A stretch of 64,000 bases of DNA from Herbaspirillum rubrisubalbicans (GTDB lineage: Bacteria; Pseudomonadota; Gammaproteobacteria; Burkholderiales; Burkholderiaceae_D): positions 1,178,001 through 1,242,000 of the forward strand of contig NZ_CP024996.1 of the NCBI RefSeq assembly GCF_003719195.1. Direction: 5' to 3'. Position 1 is the first letter of the stretch, and each line of letters starts with the position of its first letter. The notes beneath the pieces were generated by a model. It ran no database searches. It had not been told where the DNA came from and saw only the letters and a list, made by a program, of their open reading frames with translations. Shown here piece after piece: positions 1 to 7,886 of this stretch. Position numbers and translations under genes: made by a program.

Positions 1-234
1 CCGGCCTTCATGGTCGACAATGCCACCCTGATCGACCCGCAATGGATCGTCGGCCGCCAGCGCATCGGCGTCACTGCCGGCGCCTCGGCCCCGGAGGTGC
101 TGGTGCAGGCGGTGATCGACCGCATCAAGGAAATCGGCGCGCGCAGCGTGCGGGTGTTGGATGGCATTGAAGAAAACGTCACTTTCCCCCTGCCCAAGGG
201 CTTGGGTTCCCGTCCGGCGGCGGAAACCGTATGA
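1..234 (+). CDS. ispH: 4-hydroxy-3-methylbut-2-enyl diphosphate reductase, C-terminal part
   Basis: The frame is open at the left edge, so only the last 77 codons are present. The fragment carries the C-terminal IspH signature, including VGRQRIGVTAGASAPE and the ending around VTFPLPKGL. IspH is the iron-sulfur enzyme of the last step of the MEP pathway, making IPP and DMAPP in the cytoplasm. The ligands for the 4Fe-4S cluster lie mostly upstream of the window and cannot be checked. A hairpin with a T-rich tail follows about 50 bases after the stop, so the gene probably ends its transcript here. Confidence 0.9.
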   Translation, partial: PAFMVDNATLIDPQWIVGRQRIGVTAGASAPEVLVQAVIDRIKEIGARSVRVLDGIEENVTFPLPKGLGSRPAAETV

Positions 235-286
235 AGAAATGAGGACATCAGGGCGGCTCATTTGAACTTGGCCCCGTCATTTGCGC

Positions 287-322
287 AAAAAGGCTTGCTG
301 AATGCAGGCCTTTTTCGTTTTC
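287..322 (+). terminator. Rho-independent terminator after ispH
   Basis: An 8-bp stem (AAAAAGGC at 287-294 with GCCTTTTT at 308-315) with a small inner hairpin is followed by a T-rich tract. Confidence 0.7.
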
Positions 323-419
323 TTGACCTTTCTTAACAAGAAGGTGCAATTCATTGGTCTTACCGCACTTTCTTCTGTAACAGGCGACTGTTTGTGCCCG
401 ATTGTAGGAATCTTCTGCG

Positions 420-425
420 TATAAT
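420..425 (+). promoter_or_regulatory. Candidate -10 box (TATAAT) ahead of the liv leader
   Basis: A perfect TATAAT sits just before a strongly structured, GC-rich stretch. No convincing -35 hexamer lies at 16-18 bases, so the call rests on the -10 box and its position. A start near 432 would give a leader of about 415 bases before livH. Confidence 0.35.
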
Positions 426-431
426 TCCGCA

Positions 432-848
432 CCATTATCGACGGACCGCCCAAAAGGCGGCCGAGCGCTAGCCCTCGCCAAAGAGGGCAGGGCGTCGTCA
501 ACGCGGCGTCATCAGAGACGGGAGACCTATCCATGCAAGTCCTTCTGCGTACCGGCGTGCGCCGGTCCATCCGGCGAAGACCTCCCGGGCACCAGCCCCG
601 CTGGTGTCCCATCCCTTGCCAGAGCCGCCCCGGCGGCGACAGTGGCTGATTCCTTCCTCCTTCTCCAGACCCGCAAGCCTTTTGCGCGAAGAGTGTGATC
701 GCTCTTTTATGAAGACTGTTATGCAGAGTGATAACGCGCTCCCGACGGTCGGGAACGGATTTTGCTAATCGACATGCTTTCGCGCGGTGTCCGCTTTGGT
801 GCAGACCCACGTGTTTTTCTTGTTTTCATTCAGATCGAAGAGTTATTC
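432..848 (+). other. Long structured leader upstream of livH
   Basis: About 400 bases without a convincing gene. Several hairpins can be drawn: GCCCTC/GAGGGC at 471-487, two overlapping and mutually exclusive hairpins at 551-566 and 560-576, and CACCAG/CTGGTG near 590-610. A 38-codon frame at 533-649 has a GGGAG ribosome-binding-like sequence, but its Arg/Pro-rich peptide resembles no known leader. I do not recognise a riboswitch class. Alternative hairpins would suit attenuation control of liv, which is inference. Confidence 0.35.
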
Positions 849-1778
849 ATGGACATTTTCATCCAGCAGATCATCAACGGATTGGTGCTAGGCAGCATGT
901 ACGCACTGATCGCCCTGGGCTACACCATGGTGTACGGGGTGCTGAACCTGATCAACTTTGCCCACGGCGACATCCTGATGGTGGGGGCCATGGTGGGCCT
1001 GTCGCTCCTCAAAGTGGTGCAACAGGTGGCGCCGCACCTGCCAGGCATCGTGCAGCTGGTCATTGCCATCGTCGGCGCCATTCCGGTGTGTATCGTGGTG
1101 AGCTTGCTGATCGAGCGCATCGCCTATCGCCCGCTGCGCAATGCGCCGCGCCTGGCACCGCTGATCACCGCTATCGGCGTGTCGATCCTGTTGCAGACCT
1201 TCGCCATGATGATCTGGGGCCGCAGCCCGCTGCCGTTCCCGCAGGTCATGCCGTCTGATCCGGTGCATATCGCCGGCGCCCTCATTTCGCCGACCCAGAT
1301 CATGCTGCTGATCCTGGCCCTGGCCGCGATGATCGGCCTGGTGCTGATCGTGGAAAAAACCAAGATGGGCCGCGCCATGCGTGCCACCGCCGAGAACCCG
1401 CGCATTGCGGGCCTGATGGGCGTGGATGCCAACCGCGTCATCATCGTCACCTTCGCCATCGGCGCCGCGCTGGCAGCGATTGCCGGCGTGATGTGGGCCG
1501 CCAACTATTCCACCGCGCAATTCGCCATGGGCTTCGTGCCGGGCCTGAAGGCCTTCTCGGCGGCGGTGCTGGGCGGTATCGGCAATATCTATGGCGCCAT
1601 GCTGGGCGGCATCCTGCTGGGCCTGATCGAAAGCCTCGGTGCTGGTTACATCGGTGACCTGACCGGCAACTTCCTGGGTAGCAACTACCAGGACATCTTC
1701 GCCTTCGTGGTGCTCATCATCGTGCTGACCCTGCGCCCGTCCGGGATCATGGGTGAGCGTGTGGCGGATCGTGCCTAA
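849..1778 (+). CDS. livH: Branched-chain amino acid ABC transporter permease LivH
   Basis: A 309-residue, very hydrophobic protein of the LivH family, one of two inner-membrane permeases of a high-affinity Leu/Ile/Val-type importer. It starts MDIFIQQIINGLVLGS, the usual LivH opening, so ATG 849 is preferred over an in-frame start 29 codons upstream. The loop with EKTKMGRAMRATAENPRIAGLMGVD corresponds to the cytoplasmic coupling loop that contacts the ATPases. It is first in the order livH-livM-livG-livF. No livK-type binding protein gene lies in the window, so a binding protein must be encoded elsewhere and the exact substrate is open (urea and short amides are transported by close relatives). 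Confidence 0.93.
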   Translation: MDIFIQQIINGLVLGSMYALIALGYTMVYGVLNLINFAHGDILMVGAMVGLSLLKVVQQVAPHLPGIVQLVIAIVGAIPVCIVVSLLIERIAYRPLRNAPRLAPLITAIGVSILLQTFAMMIWGRSPLPFPQVMPSDPVHIAGALISPTQIMLLILALAAMIGLVLIVEKTKMGRAMRATAENPRIAGLMGVDANRVIIVTFAIGAALAAIAGVMWAANYSTAQFAMGFVPGLKAFSAAVLGGIGNIYGAMLGGILLGLIESLGAGYIGDLTGNFLGSNYQDIFAFVVLIIVLTLRPSGIMGERVADRA

Positions 1779-1805
1779 GTTTTTAAGCGTGTAAACCTTA
1801 AAAAC
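1779..1805 (+). other. Intra-operon hairpin between livH and livM
   Basis: A perfect 9-bp stem (GTTTTTAAG with CTTAAAAAC, loop of 9) starts right after the livH stop and is followed by tandem copies of AAACTTAG. There is no T-run, so it looks like an mRNA-stabilising or processing hairpin rather than a terminator. Confidence 0.45.
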
Positions 1806-1865
1806 TTAGAGACAGAAACTTAGAAACTTAGAAATCAAGAACTTGGAAAATCGGAAGAGAACACT

Positions 1866-3080
1866 ATGGCTCTCATGACCTTCGATATGAAGCGCAATCC
1901 CCGGCAGGCACAACTGAGCCTGCTGGCGCTGTTGGCGCTGATGATCGTCTTCCCCATCGTCGCCCAGCAGTTCGGCAATTCCTGGGTGCGCATCATGGAT
2001 ATGGCGCTGCTCTACATCATGCTGGCCCTGGGCCTGAACGTGGTGGTGGGTTTTGCCGGCCTGCTGGACCTGGGCTATATCGCCTTCTACGCCATCGGTG
2101 CCTATACCGCCGGCTTGCTGGCCTCGCCGCAGTTCGCCGCGGTGATCGAGTCCTTCATCAACACCTATCCCTCCATCGGCAATTTCCTGGTGTGGTTGTG
2201 TGGTCCGCAGATCGTGCAGAACGGTATCCACCTCTCGCTGTGGTTGATCGTGCCGATCTCGGGCGTGCTGGCAGCGATCTTCGGTGCGCTCCTGGGTGCG
2301 CCGACCCTGAAGCTGCGGGGTGACTACCTGGCCATCGTGACGCTGGGCTTCGGCGAGATCATCCGTATCTTCATGAACAATCTGAACGCGCCAGTCAACA
2401 TCACCAACGGCCCGCAGGGTATCAACCTGATCGACCCGATTCGCGTCTTTGGCGTGTCGCTGGCGGGCGAACCGGGTTCCGGTTCGATGGTCAAGGTGTT
2501 GGGTATGAGCCTGCCCTCGGTCAATGCCTACTACTACCTGTTCCTGGTGCTGTGCATCTTCGTGATCTTCTTCTCCACGCGCCTGCAGGACTCGCGCCTG
2601 GGTCGCGCCTGGGTGGCCATCCGTGAAGATGAGATCGCCGCCAAGGCGATGGGCATCAACACCCGCAACGTCAAGTTGCTGGCCTTTGCCATGGGCGCGT
2701 CCTTCGGTGGCGTGGCCGGCGCCATGTTCGGCGCCTTCCAGGGCTTCGTCTCGCCGGAATCCTTCTCCCTGACCGAATCCATCGCCGTGCTGGCCATGGT
2801 GGTGCTGGGCGGTATCGGTCACATCCCTGGCGTGGTGCTGGGTGGCGTGATCCTGGCCGCGCTGCCGGAAGTGCTGCGCCACGTGGTGGAACCGCTGCAG
2901 ATGGCCATCTTCGGCCGTGTGTGGATCGATGCCGAAGTGCTGCGCCAGCTGCTCTACGGCCTGGCCATGGTGGTCATCATGCTGACCCGCCCGGCCGGCC
3001 TGTGGCCCTCGCCGCGCCATGAAGACCGTCCCGAAGTGGACCATACCAAAGTCGGTACCACCGGCGAAGTCAAAGCCTAA
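1866..3080 (+). CDS. livM: Branched-chain amino acid ABC transporter permease LivM
   Basis: A 404-residue polytopic membrane protein, the second permease of the importer. Family marks include the LGLNVVVGFAGLLDLGYIAFYAIGAY segment near residue 58 and the coupling loop around GRAWVAIREDEIAAKAMGIN near residue 255. The C-terminal tail after the last helix is charged and presumably cytoplasmic. The start follows a GGAAGAG-like ribosome site. livG begins 15 bases after the stop, so the two are cotranscribed. Confidence 0.93.
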   Translation: MALMTFDMKRNPRQAQLSLLALLALMIVFPIVAQQFGNSWVRIMDMALLYIMLALGLNVVVGFAGLLDLGYIAFYAIGAYTAGLLASPQFAAVIESFINTYPSIGNFLVWLCGPQIVQNGIHLSLWLIVPISGVLAAIFGALLGAPTLKLRGDYLAIVTLGFGEIIRIFMNNLNAPVNITNGPQGINLIDPIRVFGVSLAGEPGSGSMVKVLGMSLPSVNAYYYLFLVLCIFVIFFSTRLQDSRLGRAWVAIREDEIAAKAMGINTRNVKLLAFAMGASFGGVAGAMFGAFQGFVSPESFSLTESIAVLAMVVLGGIGHIPGVVLGGVILAALPEVLRHVVEPLQMAIFGRVWIDAEVLRQLLYGLAMVVIMLTRPAGLWPSPRHEDRPEVDHTKVGTTGEVKA

Positions 3081-3095
3081 GCAGGAGAACAAAAG

Positions 3096-3863
3096 ATGAG
3101 TCAGACACTGCTCAAGATCCGTGACGTCAGCAAGCGTTTCGGCGGCCTGCAAGCCTTGAACGGCGTGGGCATCACCATCGAGCGCGGCCAGATCTATGGC
3201 CTGATCGGCCCCAACGGCGCCGGCAAGACCACCTTCTTCAACGTCATCACAGGCCTGTATCAACCGGACACCGGCACTTTCGAACTGGCCGGCAAGCCCT
3301 ATTCCCCGAGCGCCCCGCACGAAGTGGCCAAGGCCGGCATTGCCCGCACCTTCCAGAACATTCGCCTCTTCGGTGAAATGACCGTGCTGGAGAACGTGAT
3401 GGTGGGTTGCCACGTGCGCACCAAGCAGAACGTCTTCGGTGCGGTGTTCCGCCACAAGGCGGCCCGCGATGAAGAAGCGGCGATCCGCGCCAAGTCGCAG
3501 CAGTTGCTGGATTTCGTGGGCATCGGCCAGTTCGCCAAGCGTACTGCGCGCCATCTCTCGTATGGCGACCAGCGGCGCCTGGAAATCGCCCGCGCCCTGG
3601 CCACTGAACCGCAACTGCTGGCGCTGGACGAACCGGCTGCCGGCATGAACGCTACCGAAAAATTGGCCCTGCGCGAACTGCTGGTGAAGATCCAAGCCGA
3701 AGGTAAAACCATCCTCTTGATCGAACACGATGTGAAGCTGATGATGGGCCTGTGCAATCGCATCACCGTGCTGGACTACGGCAAGCCCATTGCCGAAGGC
3801 GTACCGGCCGATGTGCAGAAGAACCCGGCCGTGATTGAAGCCTACCTGGGCGCCGGACATTAA
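3096..3863 (+). CDS. livG: Branched-chain amino acid ABC transporter ATPase LivG
   Basis: A 255-residue ABC ATPase. Walker A is GPNGAGKTT at residues 38-46, the signature region is LSYGDQRRLEIARAL, and Walker B is LLALDEPAAGM. The ending NPAVIEAYLG is typical of LivG. It pairs with LivF to drive uptake through LivH/LivM. The signature has LSYGDQ where many ABC proteins have LSGGQ, which is normal for LivG. The start has a clear GCAGGAG ribosome site. Confidence 0.94.
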   Translation: MSQTLLKIRDVSKRFGGLQALNGVGITIERGQIYGLIGPNGAGKTTFFNVITGLYQPDTGTFELAGKPYSPSAPHEVAKAGIARTFQNIRLFGEMTVLENVMVGCHVRTKQNVFGAVFRHKAARDEEAAIRAKSQQLLDFVGIGQFAKRTARHLSYGDQRRLEIARALATEPQLLALDEPAAGMNATEKLALRELLVKIQAEGKTILLIEHDVKLMMGLCNRITVLDYGKPIAEGVPADVQKNPAVIEAYLGAGH

Positions 3864-3878
3864 GCGAGACCACAGAAC

Positions 3879-4604
3879 ATGACAACCAACATCCTCAAAG
3901 TCGAACAACTGAGCGTGGCCTATGGCGGCATCCAGGCCGTCAAGGGCATTGCGCTGGAAGTCAACGAAGGCGAACTGGTGACCTTGATCGGCGCCAACGG
4001 CGCCGGCAAGACCACCACCTTGAAAGCCATCACCGGGACGCTGCCCAGCAGTAAAGTCGATGGCCACATCTACTACCTGGGCCATCCCTTGAAGGGCAAG
4101 AAGTCCTTCGAGCTGGTCAAGGACAAGCTGGCGATGGTGCCGGAAGGCCGTGGCGTCTTCACCCGCATGAGCATCCACGAAAACCTGCTGATGGGCGCCT
4201 ACACCAGCAATGACAAGGGTCAGATCGCGGCCGACATCGACCGCTGGTTCGAGGTCTTCCCGCGGCTGAAGGAACGTGCTGCGCAGATGGCCGGTACCTT
4301 GTCGGGTGGCGAGCAGCAGATGCTGGCCATGGCGCGTGCGCTGATGAGCCATCCCAAGCTGCTGTTGCTGGATGAGCCTTCGATGGGTCTGTCGCCGATC
4401 ATGGTGGAGAAGATCTTTGAAGTGATCCGCAATGTGTCGGCGCAGGGCATCACCATCCTGCTGGTGGAACAGAACGCCAAGCTGGCGCTGGAGGCAGCGC
4501 ATCGCGGTTACGTGATGGAGTCCGGTCTCATCACCATGAATGGCCAGGCCAAGCAGATGCTGGATGATCCGCGGGTCAAGGCGGCTTATCTGGGTGAGGG
4601 TTGA
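3879..4604 (+). CDS. livF: Branched-chain amino acid ABC transporter ATPase LivF
   Basis: A 241-residue ABC ATPase with Walker A GANGAGKT at residues 38-45, signature LSGGEQQMLAMARAL and Walker B LLLLDEPSMGLSP, the last being LivF-like. It is the last gene of the liv unit, 15 bases after livG, and is followed by a strong terminator. A few extra residues after the Walker A helix (SSKVDGHIYYLGHPLKGKKS) make this region slightly longer than in E. coli LivF. Confidence 0.94.
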   Translation: MTTNILKVEQLSVAYGGIQAVKGIALEVNEGELVTLIGANGAGKTTTLKAITGTLPSSKVDGHIYYLGHPLKGKKSFELVKDKLAMVPEGRGVFTRMSIHENLLMGAYTSNDKGQIAADIDRWFEVFPRLKERAAQMAGTLSGGEQQMLAMARALMSHPKLLLLDEPSMGLSPIMVEKIFEVIRNVSAQGITILLVEQNAKLALEAAHRGYVMESGLITMNGQAKQMLDDPRVKAAYLGEG

Positions 4605-4687
4605 TGGGTGATGGATGAGGGTGGTTTGAGGGTCTTGTGAAGAAAAAGGTAAATGATATAAATCATTTGCTCAGATCGCCCATGAGA

Positions 4688-4713
4688 AGCGCAGCCGAGG
4701 CTGCGCTTTTTTT
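4688..4713 (+). terminator. Rho-independent terminator of the liv operon
   Basis: An 8-bp stem (AGCGCAGC with GCTGCGCT, loop CGAG) is followed directly by seven T residues. Confidence 0.85.
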
Positions 4714-4754
4714 ACATCTGTTTTACCTCTTCAGCGAGATGAAGCATCCTTCCT

Positions 4755-5219
4755 TCATGCCGACTTGCGCGCTCGCACCTCATTGCGCAGGCTGCGCACC
4801 TTGTCATGGTTGGCCAGTACGCCCTGGTACTGGCGCTCGATGAGCAGGCGGATATCGCTGGGCAAGTCTTCGCTCAAGGCCTTGCGGTAGGCATTGACGG
4901 CGGCATCCTCGCCGCGTTCGCATTCTTCCAGGATGCTTTCGTCATCCCGTCCGGTGATGGCGCTCTTGAGGTTGACCCACTGGCGATGCAGGGTGCCGCC
5001 CAGTGTGCTGTGGTTGGCCGGCTCTCCTCCCAGGCGCTGCACCAGGTTCTGCAGGTCCAGCACCGTCTGGGCACACTCGGTGGCGCGGGTCATGAAGGTT
5101 TCCTTGTAGGGGATGTAGCGTTCCTGGGCATCCTCGGCACAGGCGCGAAAACCTTTTTCGCCATCGATGGAAATCTGGATCAAATCGTTGAGGGTGGAAA
5201 TCAGGTGGTCGTTGGTCAT
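4755..5219 (-). CDS. PA2169-type four-helix-bundle protein (DUF2383)
   Basis: A 154-residue, wholly helical and charged protein with no signal peptide or membrane segment. The pattern LISTLNDLIQISIDGEKGFRACAED near the N-terminus, then ECAQTVLDLQNLVQRLGG, fits the DUF2383/PA2169 family of ferritin-like bundles, whose biochemical role is not established. It reads away from the neighbouring stress cluster, but its upstream region (5285-5341) carries the promoter element shared with those genes, so it probably belongs to the same stress response. Confidence 0.8.
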   Translation of the reverse strand: MTNDHLISTLNDLIQISIDGEKGFRACAEDAQERYIPYKETFMTRATECAQTVLDLQNLVQRLGGEPANHSTLGGTLHRQWVNLKSAITGRDDESILEECERGEDAAVNAYRKALSEDLPSDIRLLIERQYQGVLANHDKVRSLRNEVRARKSA

Positions 5220-5284
5220 GTTGCGCTCCTTTCTTCTGCACTCGGGTGGAGGGCCGGCAGGCCGGCCCTGGATGGCACGGTGTC

Positions 5285-5341
5285 ATCCTAGGAGGACCAC
5301 ACTGCCCGGGCCATCGGACGGCCACGCAAGCGCATGTAGGA
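5285..5341 (-). promoter_or_regulatory. Shared stress promoter element, copy 1 (upstream of DUF2383 gene)
   Basis: On the minus strand: TCCTAC (5336-5341), 19 bases, CGATGG (5311-5316), 20 bases, TAGGAT (5285-5290). The same first two blocks and spacing occur five more times in this cluster. The gene start is 66 bases further on. Confidence 0.55.
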
Positions 5342-5417
5342 AACAGCCGCGCTCGGGAGCGCTGCCGGGATAAGCAACATTTGCCAAAACCCAATACCGA
5401 CAAGCCTTTGCGCGTTG

Positions 5418-5475
5418 TCCTACAAGACAATCGGCCGCCGTCCTATGGAGCCCTGCAATAGGGCATCGCTATCAT
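5418..5475 (+). promoter_or_regulatory. Shared stress promoter element, copy 2 (upstream of CsbD-like gene)
   Basis: TCCTAC (5418-5423), 19 bases, CTATGG (5443-5448), 21 bases, TATCAT (5470-5475). The 313-base gap 5220-5532 otherwise holds only the divergent copy 1 and the ribosome site of the next gene. Confidence 0.55.
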
Positions 5476-5532
5476 TTTTTCCATGCTGCAGTCCATCTTG
5501 ATTGATCCACCTTGACCACGAGGAGAGGCACC

Positions 5533-5730
5533 ATGAACAAGAAGACGATCACCGGCCAGTTGCAGTTGGCCCTGGGCAAGTTTGAGCAGGGTGTCGGTGC
5601 GATGCTGGGCAATGTGCAACTGCAACGTGCTGCCCAGCGCCGCCAGATGGATGGCCGCATCCTGCACGCCGTGGGCGAGGCGCAAGACCTCATCAAGCGT
5701 TCGCTGCGGCAACGGGCAGGATCGGCGTAA
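5533..5730 (+). CDS. CsbD-like small stress protein
   Basis: A 65-residue protein starting MNKKTITGQLQLALGKFEQ after an AGGAGAGG ribosome site. The phasing of ITGQLQLALGKFEQGVGAMLGN followed by RILHAVGEAQDLIK mimics the CsbD family pattern IKGxxKExxGKxxxxxGxxxGN...GxxQExxGxAKD. It is more diverged and less lysine-rich than the other two CsbD genes nearby. CsbD proteins are general-stress proteins of unknown mechanism. The shared promoter element lies about 60 bases upstream. Membership of the family is likely but not certain. Confidence 0.65.
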   Translation: MNKKTITGQLQLALGKFEQGVGAMLGNVQLQRAAQRRQMDGRILHAVGEAQDLIKRSLRQRAGSA

Positions 5731-5753
5731 GCGCTGACGGCGCTGGCCCTTTG

Positions 5754-5810
5754 TCCTACATGGCAATCGGGCTGGCGCCGATACAAAGCGCAACAAGGCG
5801 TCGGTATCTT
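5754..5810 (+). promoter_or_regulatory. Shared stress promoter element, copy 3 (upstream of the 5.9-8.2 kb stress genes)
   Basis: TCCTAC (5754-5759), 19 bases, CGATAC (5779-5784), 20 bases, TATCTT (5805-5810). It precedes five to six co-directional small genes with gaps of 23-147 bases and no clear terminator until about 8240. Confidence 0.55.
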
Positions 5811-5922
5811 GCACCTGACTGGCCAAGCAAGAGGAAAGAGCTCTGTGCAGGATGCGCAAGCAAGCAGCAACGAGACGCCGGAGATCGCGTCCGGCAGACC
5901 AAGAACAACGGAGGAGGAGATC

Positions 5923-5997
5923 ATGGACAAGCTCGTGCTCGGATGGCTTCTGGGTGTGCCGCTGTTGATGCTGATCGTGCTGCAGCTCCTGGCGTGA
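5923..5997 (+). CDS. 24-residue single-pass membrane peptide
   Basis: A very short frame starting at ATG 5923, right behind a strong GGAGGAGGAG ribosome site. The peptide is MDKLVLGWLLGV then PLLMLIVLQLLA, a charged N-terminus and one hydrophobic helix. An in-frame extension upstream exists but lacks a ribosome site and crosses the promoter region. Small stress-induced membrane peptides of this size are known in bacteria; I cannot assign this one to a family. Confidence 0.5.
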   Translation: MDKLVLGWLLGVPLLMLIVLQLLA

Positions 5998-6066
5998 ATG
6001 CGATCGGCCTCACCGTGATGAGGTCTCCCCCGAAACCCGCAAGCAATCCACTGAAGGAGGGTAGCC

Positions 6067-6381
6067 ATGCAAACCACCAAGTTCAAGACCGTCCGCAGCG
6101 ACGTGCAATCGCTGTTGCAGCAAGCCCAGGACATGTTCGCCGAAGCCGCCACCGCGACCGGCGCCAAAGCCGATGAGCTGCGCGCCGGTGCCCAGGCGCT
6201 GTTGGAACAGGCTCTCAATACCGCCCAGGATGCGCAAGCCGCAGTGGTCGATACCAGTCGCCAGATCGTCACCAGCACCGACGACTACGTCCATTCGAAC
6301 CCGTGGCGCGCAGTGGTCATCGGCACCGGGATCGGCCTGCTGGTCGGCCTGGCCGTGGGCCGCTGCGCGGACCGCTCCTGA
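6067..6381 (+). CDS. ElaB/YqjD-like membrane-anchored protein (DUF883)
   Basis: A 104-residue protein with an N-terminal Ala/Gln-rich helix (residues 10-75) and one C-terminal membrane segment, PWRAVVIGTGIGLLVGLAVG, ending in charged residues. This is the layout of the YqjD/ElaB/YgaM family; the E. coli members are stationary-phase, inner-membrane proteins that can bind ribosomes. Ribosome site GGAGG lies just upstream. It sits in a run of small stress genes, consistent with general stress control. Confidence 0.85.
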   Translation: MQTTKFKTVRSDVQSLLQQAQDMFAEAATATGAKADELRAGAQALLEQALNTAQDAQAAVVDTSRQIVTSTDDYVHSNPWRAVVIGTGIGLLVGLAVGRCADRS

Positions 6382-6404
6382 AGTCAAGACACCGGAGAAA
6401 AGGA

Positions 6405-6968
6405 ATGACCATGACCAAGAATCCGCCCCAGACCGAGCAGAGCAAGAAGCCCGGCTTCCACCTCGACAAAGAAGCCATTCGCGCTGCGGCCAGCAAGATC
6501 GATGACGGTGCCGTCACCGAAGGCTATCGCGGCAACCGCGAAGAAGTGGTGGCCATGTTGAATGATGCCCTGGCCACCGAACTGCTGTGCGTGATGCGCT
6601 ACAAGCGCCACTACTACACCGCCAAGGGCCTGGAGATCGAGGCTATCAAGGGCGAGTTCCTGCAGCACGCGCAGGAAGAACAAAGTCATGCCGACCAGAT
6701 CGCCGAGCGCATCGTGCAACTCAATGGCGAGCCGGACTTCAATCCCCAGACCATCGCCGAGCGCAGCCATGCGCAGTACGACGAATCGAACGACATCAAG
6801 GACATGATCCGCGCCAACCTGGTCGAGGAGCGGGTCGCCATCGAAGCCTATCGCCAGATGATCGAACGCATCGGCGATGACGATCCGACTACCAAGCACC
6901 TGCTCATCCAGATCATGGCGCAGGAAGAAGAACACGCCGATGACATGAGCGATCTGCTGGGGCTGTAA
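6405..6968 (+). CDS. Ferritin-like diiron protein (bacterioferritin/Dps type)
   Basis: A 187-residue protein with a polar N-terminal extension of about 45 residues and a four-helix ferritin-like core. Candidate metal ligands are E59, the ExxH pair E92/H95, E141 or E142, and a second ExxH pair E174/H177. It would bind or oxidise iron and may protect DNA or protein from oxidative damage; substrate and oligomeric state cannot be read from sequence. ATG 6405 follows GGAGAAAAGG; the frame extends upstream into the previous gene but without a better start. It lies 23 bases after the ElaB-like gene, so cotranscription is likely. Confidence 0.8.
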   Translation: MTMTKNPPQTEQSKKPGFHLDKEAIRAAASKIDDGAVTEGYRGNREEVVAMLNDALATELLCVMRYKRHYYTAKGLEIEAIKGEFLQHAQEEQSHADQIAERIVQLNGEPDFNPQTIAERSHAQYDESNDIKDMIRANLVEERVAIEAYRQMIERIGDDDPTTKHLLIQIMAQEEEHADDMSDLLGL

Positions 6969-7047
6969 GTTTCAGTGAGTCTGATCGCCATCAGCAAACA
7001 TGCAGCAAGAATCCATCTTCCCCCTCAACTAGCACAAGGAGAGTGAC

Positions 7048-7260
7048 ATGAACTGGGACATCGTGGAAGGCAACTGGAAGCAATTCAAGGGCAAGGCCAA
7101 GGAACAGTGGGGCAAGCTCACTGACGACGATCTCGACGTCATCGCCGGCAAGCGCGATCAACTGGCCGGCCGCGTGCAGGAAGCCTATGGCGTGAGCAAG
7201 GACGAAGCCGAAAAGCAGATTCGTGACTGGGAGGATCGCAACAAGGATTGGCGTCAGTAA
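7048..7260 (+). CDS. CsbD family stress protein
   Basis: A 70-residue, very hydrophilic protein with the classical pattern MNWDIVEGNWKQFKGKAKEQ, then a GKRDQLAGRVQEAYG segment and a final DWEDRNKDW. This matches CsbD/YjbJ proteins, among the most abundant stationary-phase and osmotic-stress proteins in enterobacteria, whose molecular function is unknown. Ribosome site AAGGAGAG. It is one of three CsbD-type genes within 7 kb. Confidence 0.9.
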   Translation: MNWDIVEGNWKQFKGKAKEQWGKLTDDDLDVIAGKRDQLAGRVQEAYGVSKDEAEKQIRDWEDRNKDWRQ

Positions 7261-7407
7261 GCATTGACGGCTCGGCGGCAATCCGCAGCGCATTCGGAGT
7301 AGGTGAGTGTGTGAGTGCGCAGCACGCAGGCCGCGGCAGTTTGCGGCCTGCATAAGAAGACGGCCCGAGGTCGTCACGTCATCCAAGAAACCATGAGGAA
7401 GGACACA

Positions 7408-7785
7408 ATGAAAAAAATCATCGCAACCATGATCTTCGGCGCTGCCGCCATCGGTATGCAGGGCGCAGCGCTGGCCGCTGATCCGGCCGCTACTCAGTAC
7501 AAGGCCGACAAGTCCAAGGCTGATGCCGACTACAAGGCGGCCAAGAAGAAATGTAGCCCCATGAAGGGCAACGACAAGGATGTCTGCGAGAAGCAGGCCA
7601 AGGCTGACCATGAATCGGCCATCGCCGATGCCAAGGCCAAGCGCAAGGGCGTGGAAGCCGACAAGGATGCGCAAAAGGATAAGAACGACGCCAACTATGA
7701 CGTCGCCAAGGAAAAGTGTGATGCCATGAGCGGCGAGGCCAAGGACAAGTGCGTGGCCAACGCCAAGTCCAAGTACGGCAAGTAA
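7408..7785 (+). CDS. Secreted lysine-rich stress-locus protein
   Basis: A 125-residue protein with a Sec signal peptide (MKKIIATMIFGAAAIGMQ to about residue 24, cleavage near ALAA-DP). The mature part is highly charged with repeated Lys/Asp/Ala segments and four Cys (KKKCSPMKG, DVCEKQ, KEKCDAM, DKCVANA) spaced so that two disulfide pairs could form. ATG 7408 has AGGAAGGA upstream and is preferred over an in-frame start 31 codons earlier. Similar short periplasmic proteins are common beside BON and CsbD genes in Burkholderiales; function unknown. Confidence 0.75.
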   Translation: MKKIIATMIFGAAAIGMQGAALAADPAATQYKADKSKADADYKAAKKKCSPMKGNDKDVCEKQAKADHESAIADAKAKRKGVEADKDAQKDKNDANYDVAKEKCDAMSGEAKDKCVANAKSKYGK

Positions 7786-7886
7786 AAGTAATGGCGGGTC
7801 ATGCTGCCTCGTGCCGCATGACTATCTCATCGCTTCATCGCCTCATTGCTTAATTCAATACGATTCAATACGACAAGGAGTTCAAT

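Noticed and set aside
533..649. 38-codon frame in the liv leader
   Set aside because: It has a ribosome-like site but an Arg/Pro-rich product not enriched in Leu, Ile or Val, so I do not call it a leader peptide gene; noted in the leader entry.
1806..4502. Very long minus-strand frame (898 codons) across livM, livG and livF
   Set aside because: It is antisense to three clear transporter genes, is His/Gln-rich as expected from high-GC antisense frames, and has no domain.
4637..4843. 68-codon plus-strand frame after livF
   Set aside because: It crosses the liv terminator and the end of the DUF2383 gene.
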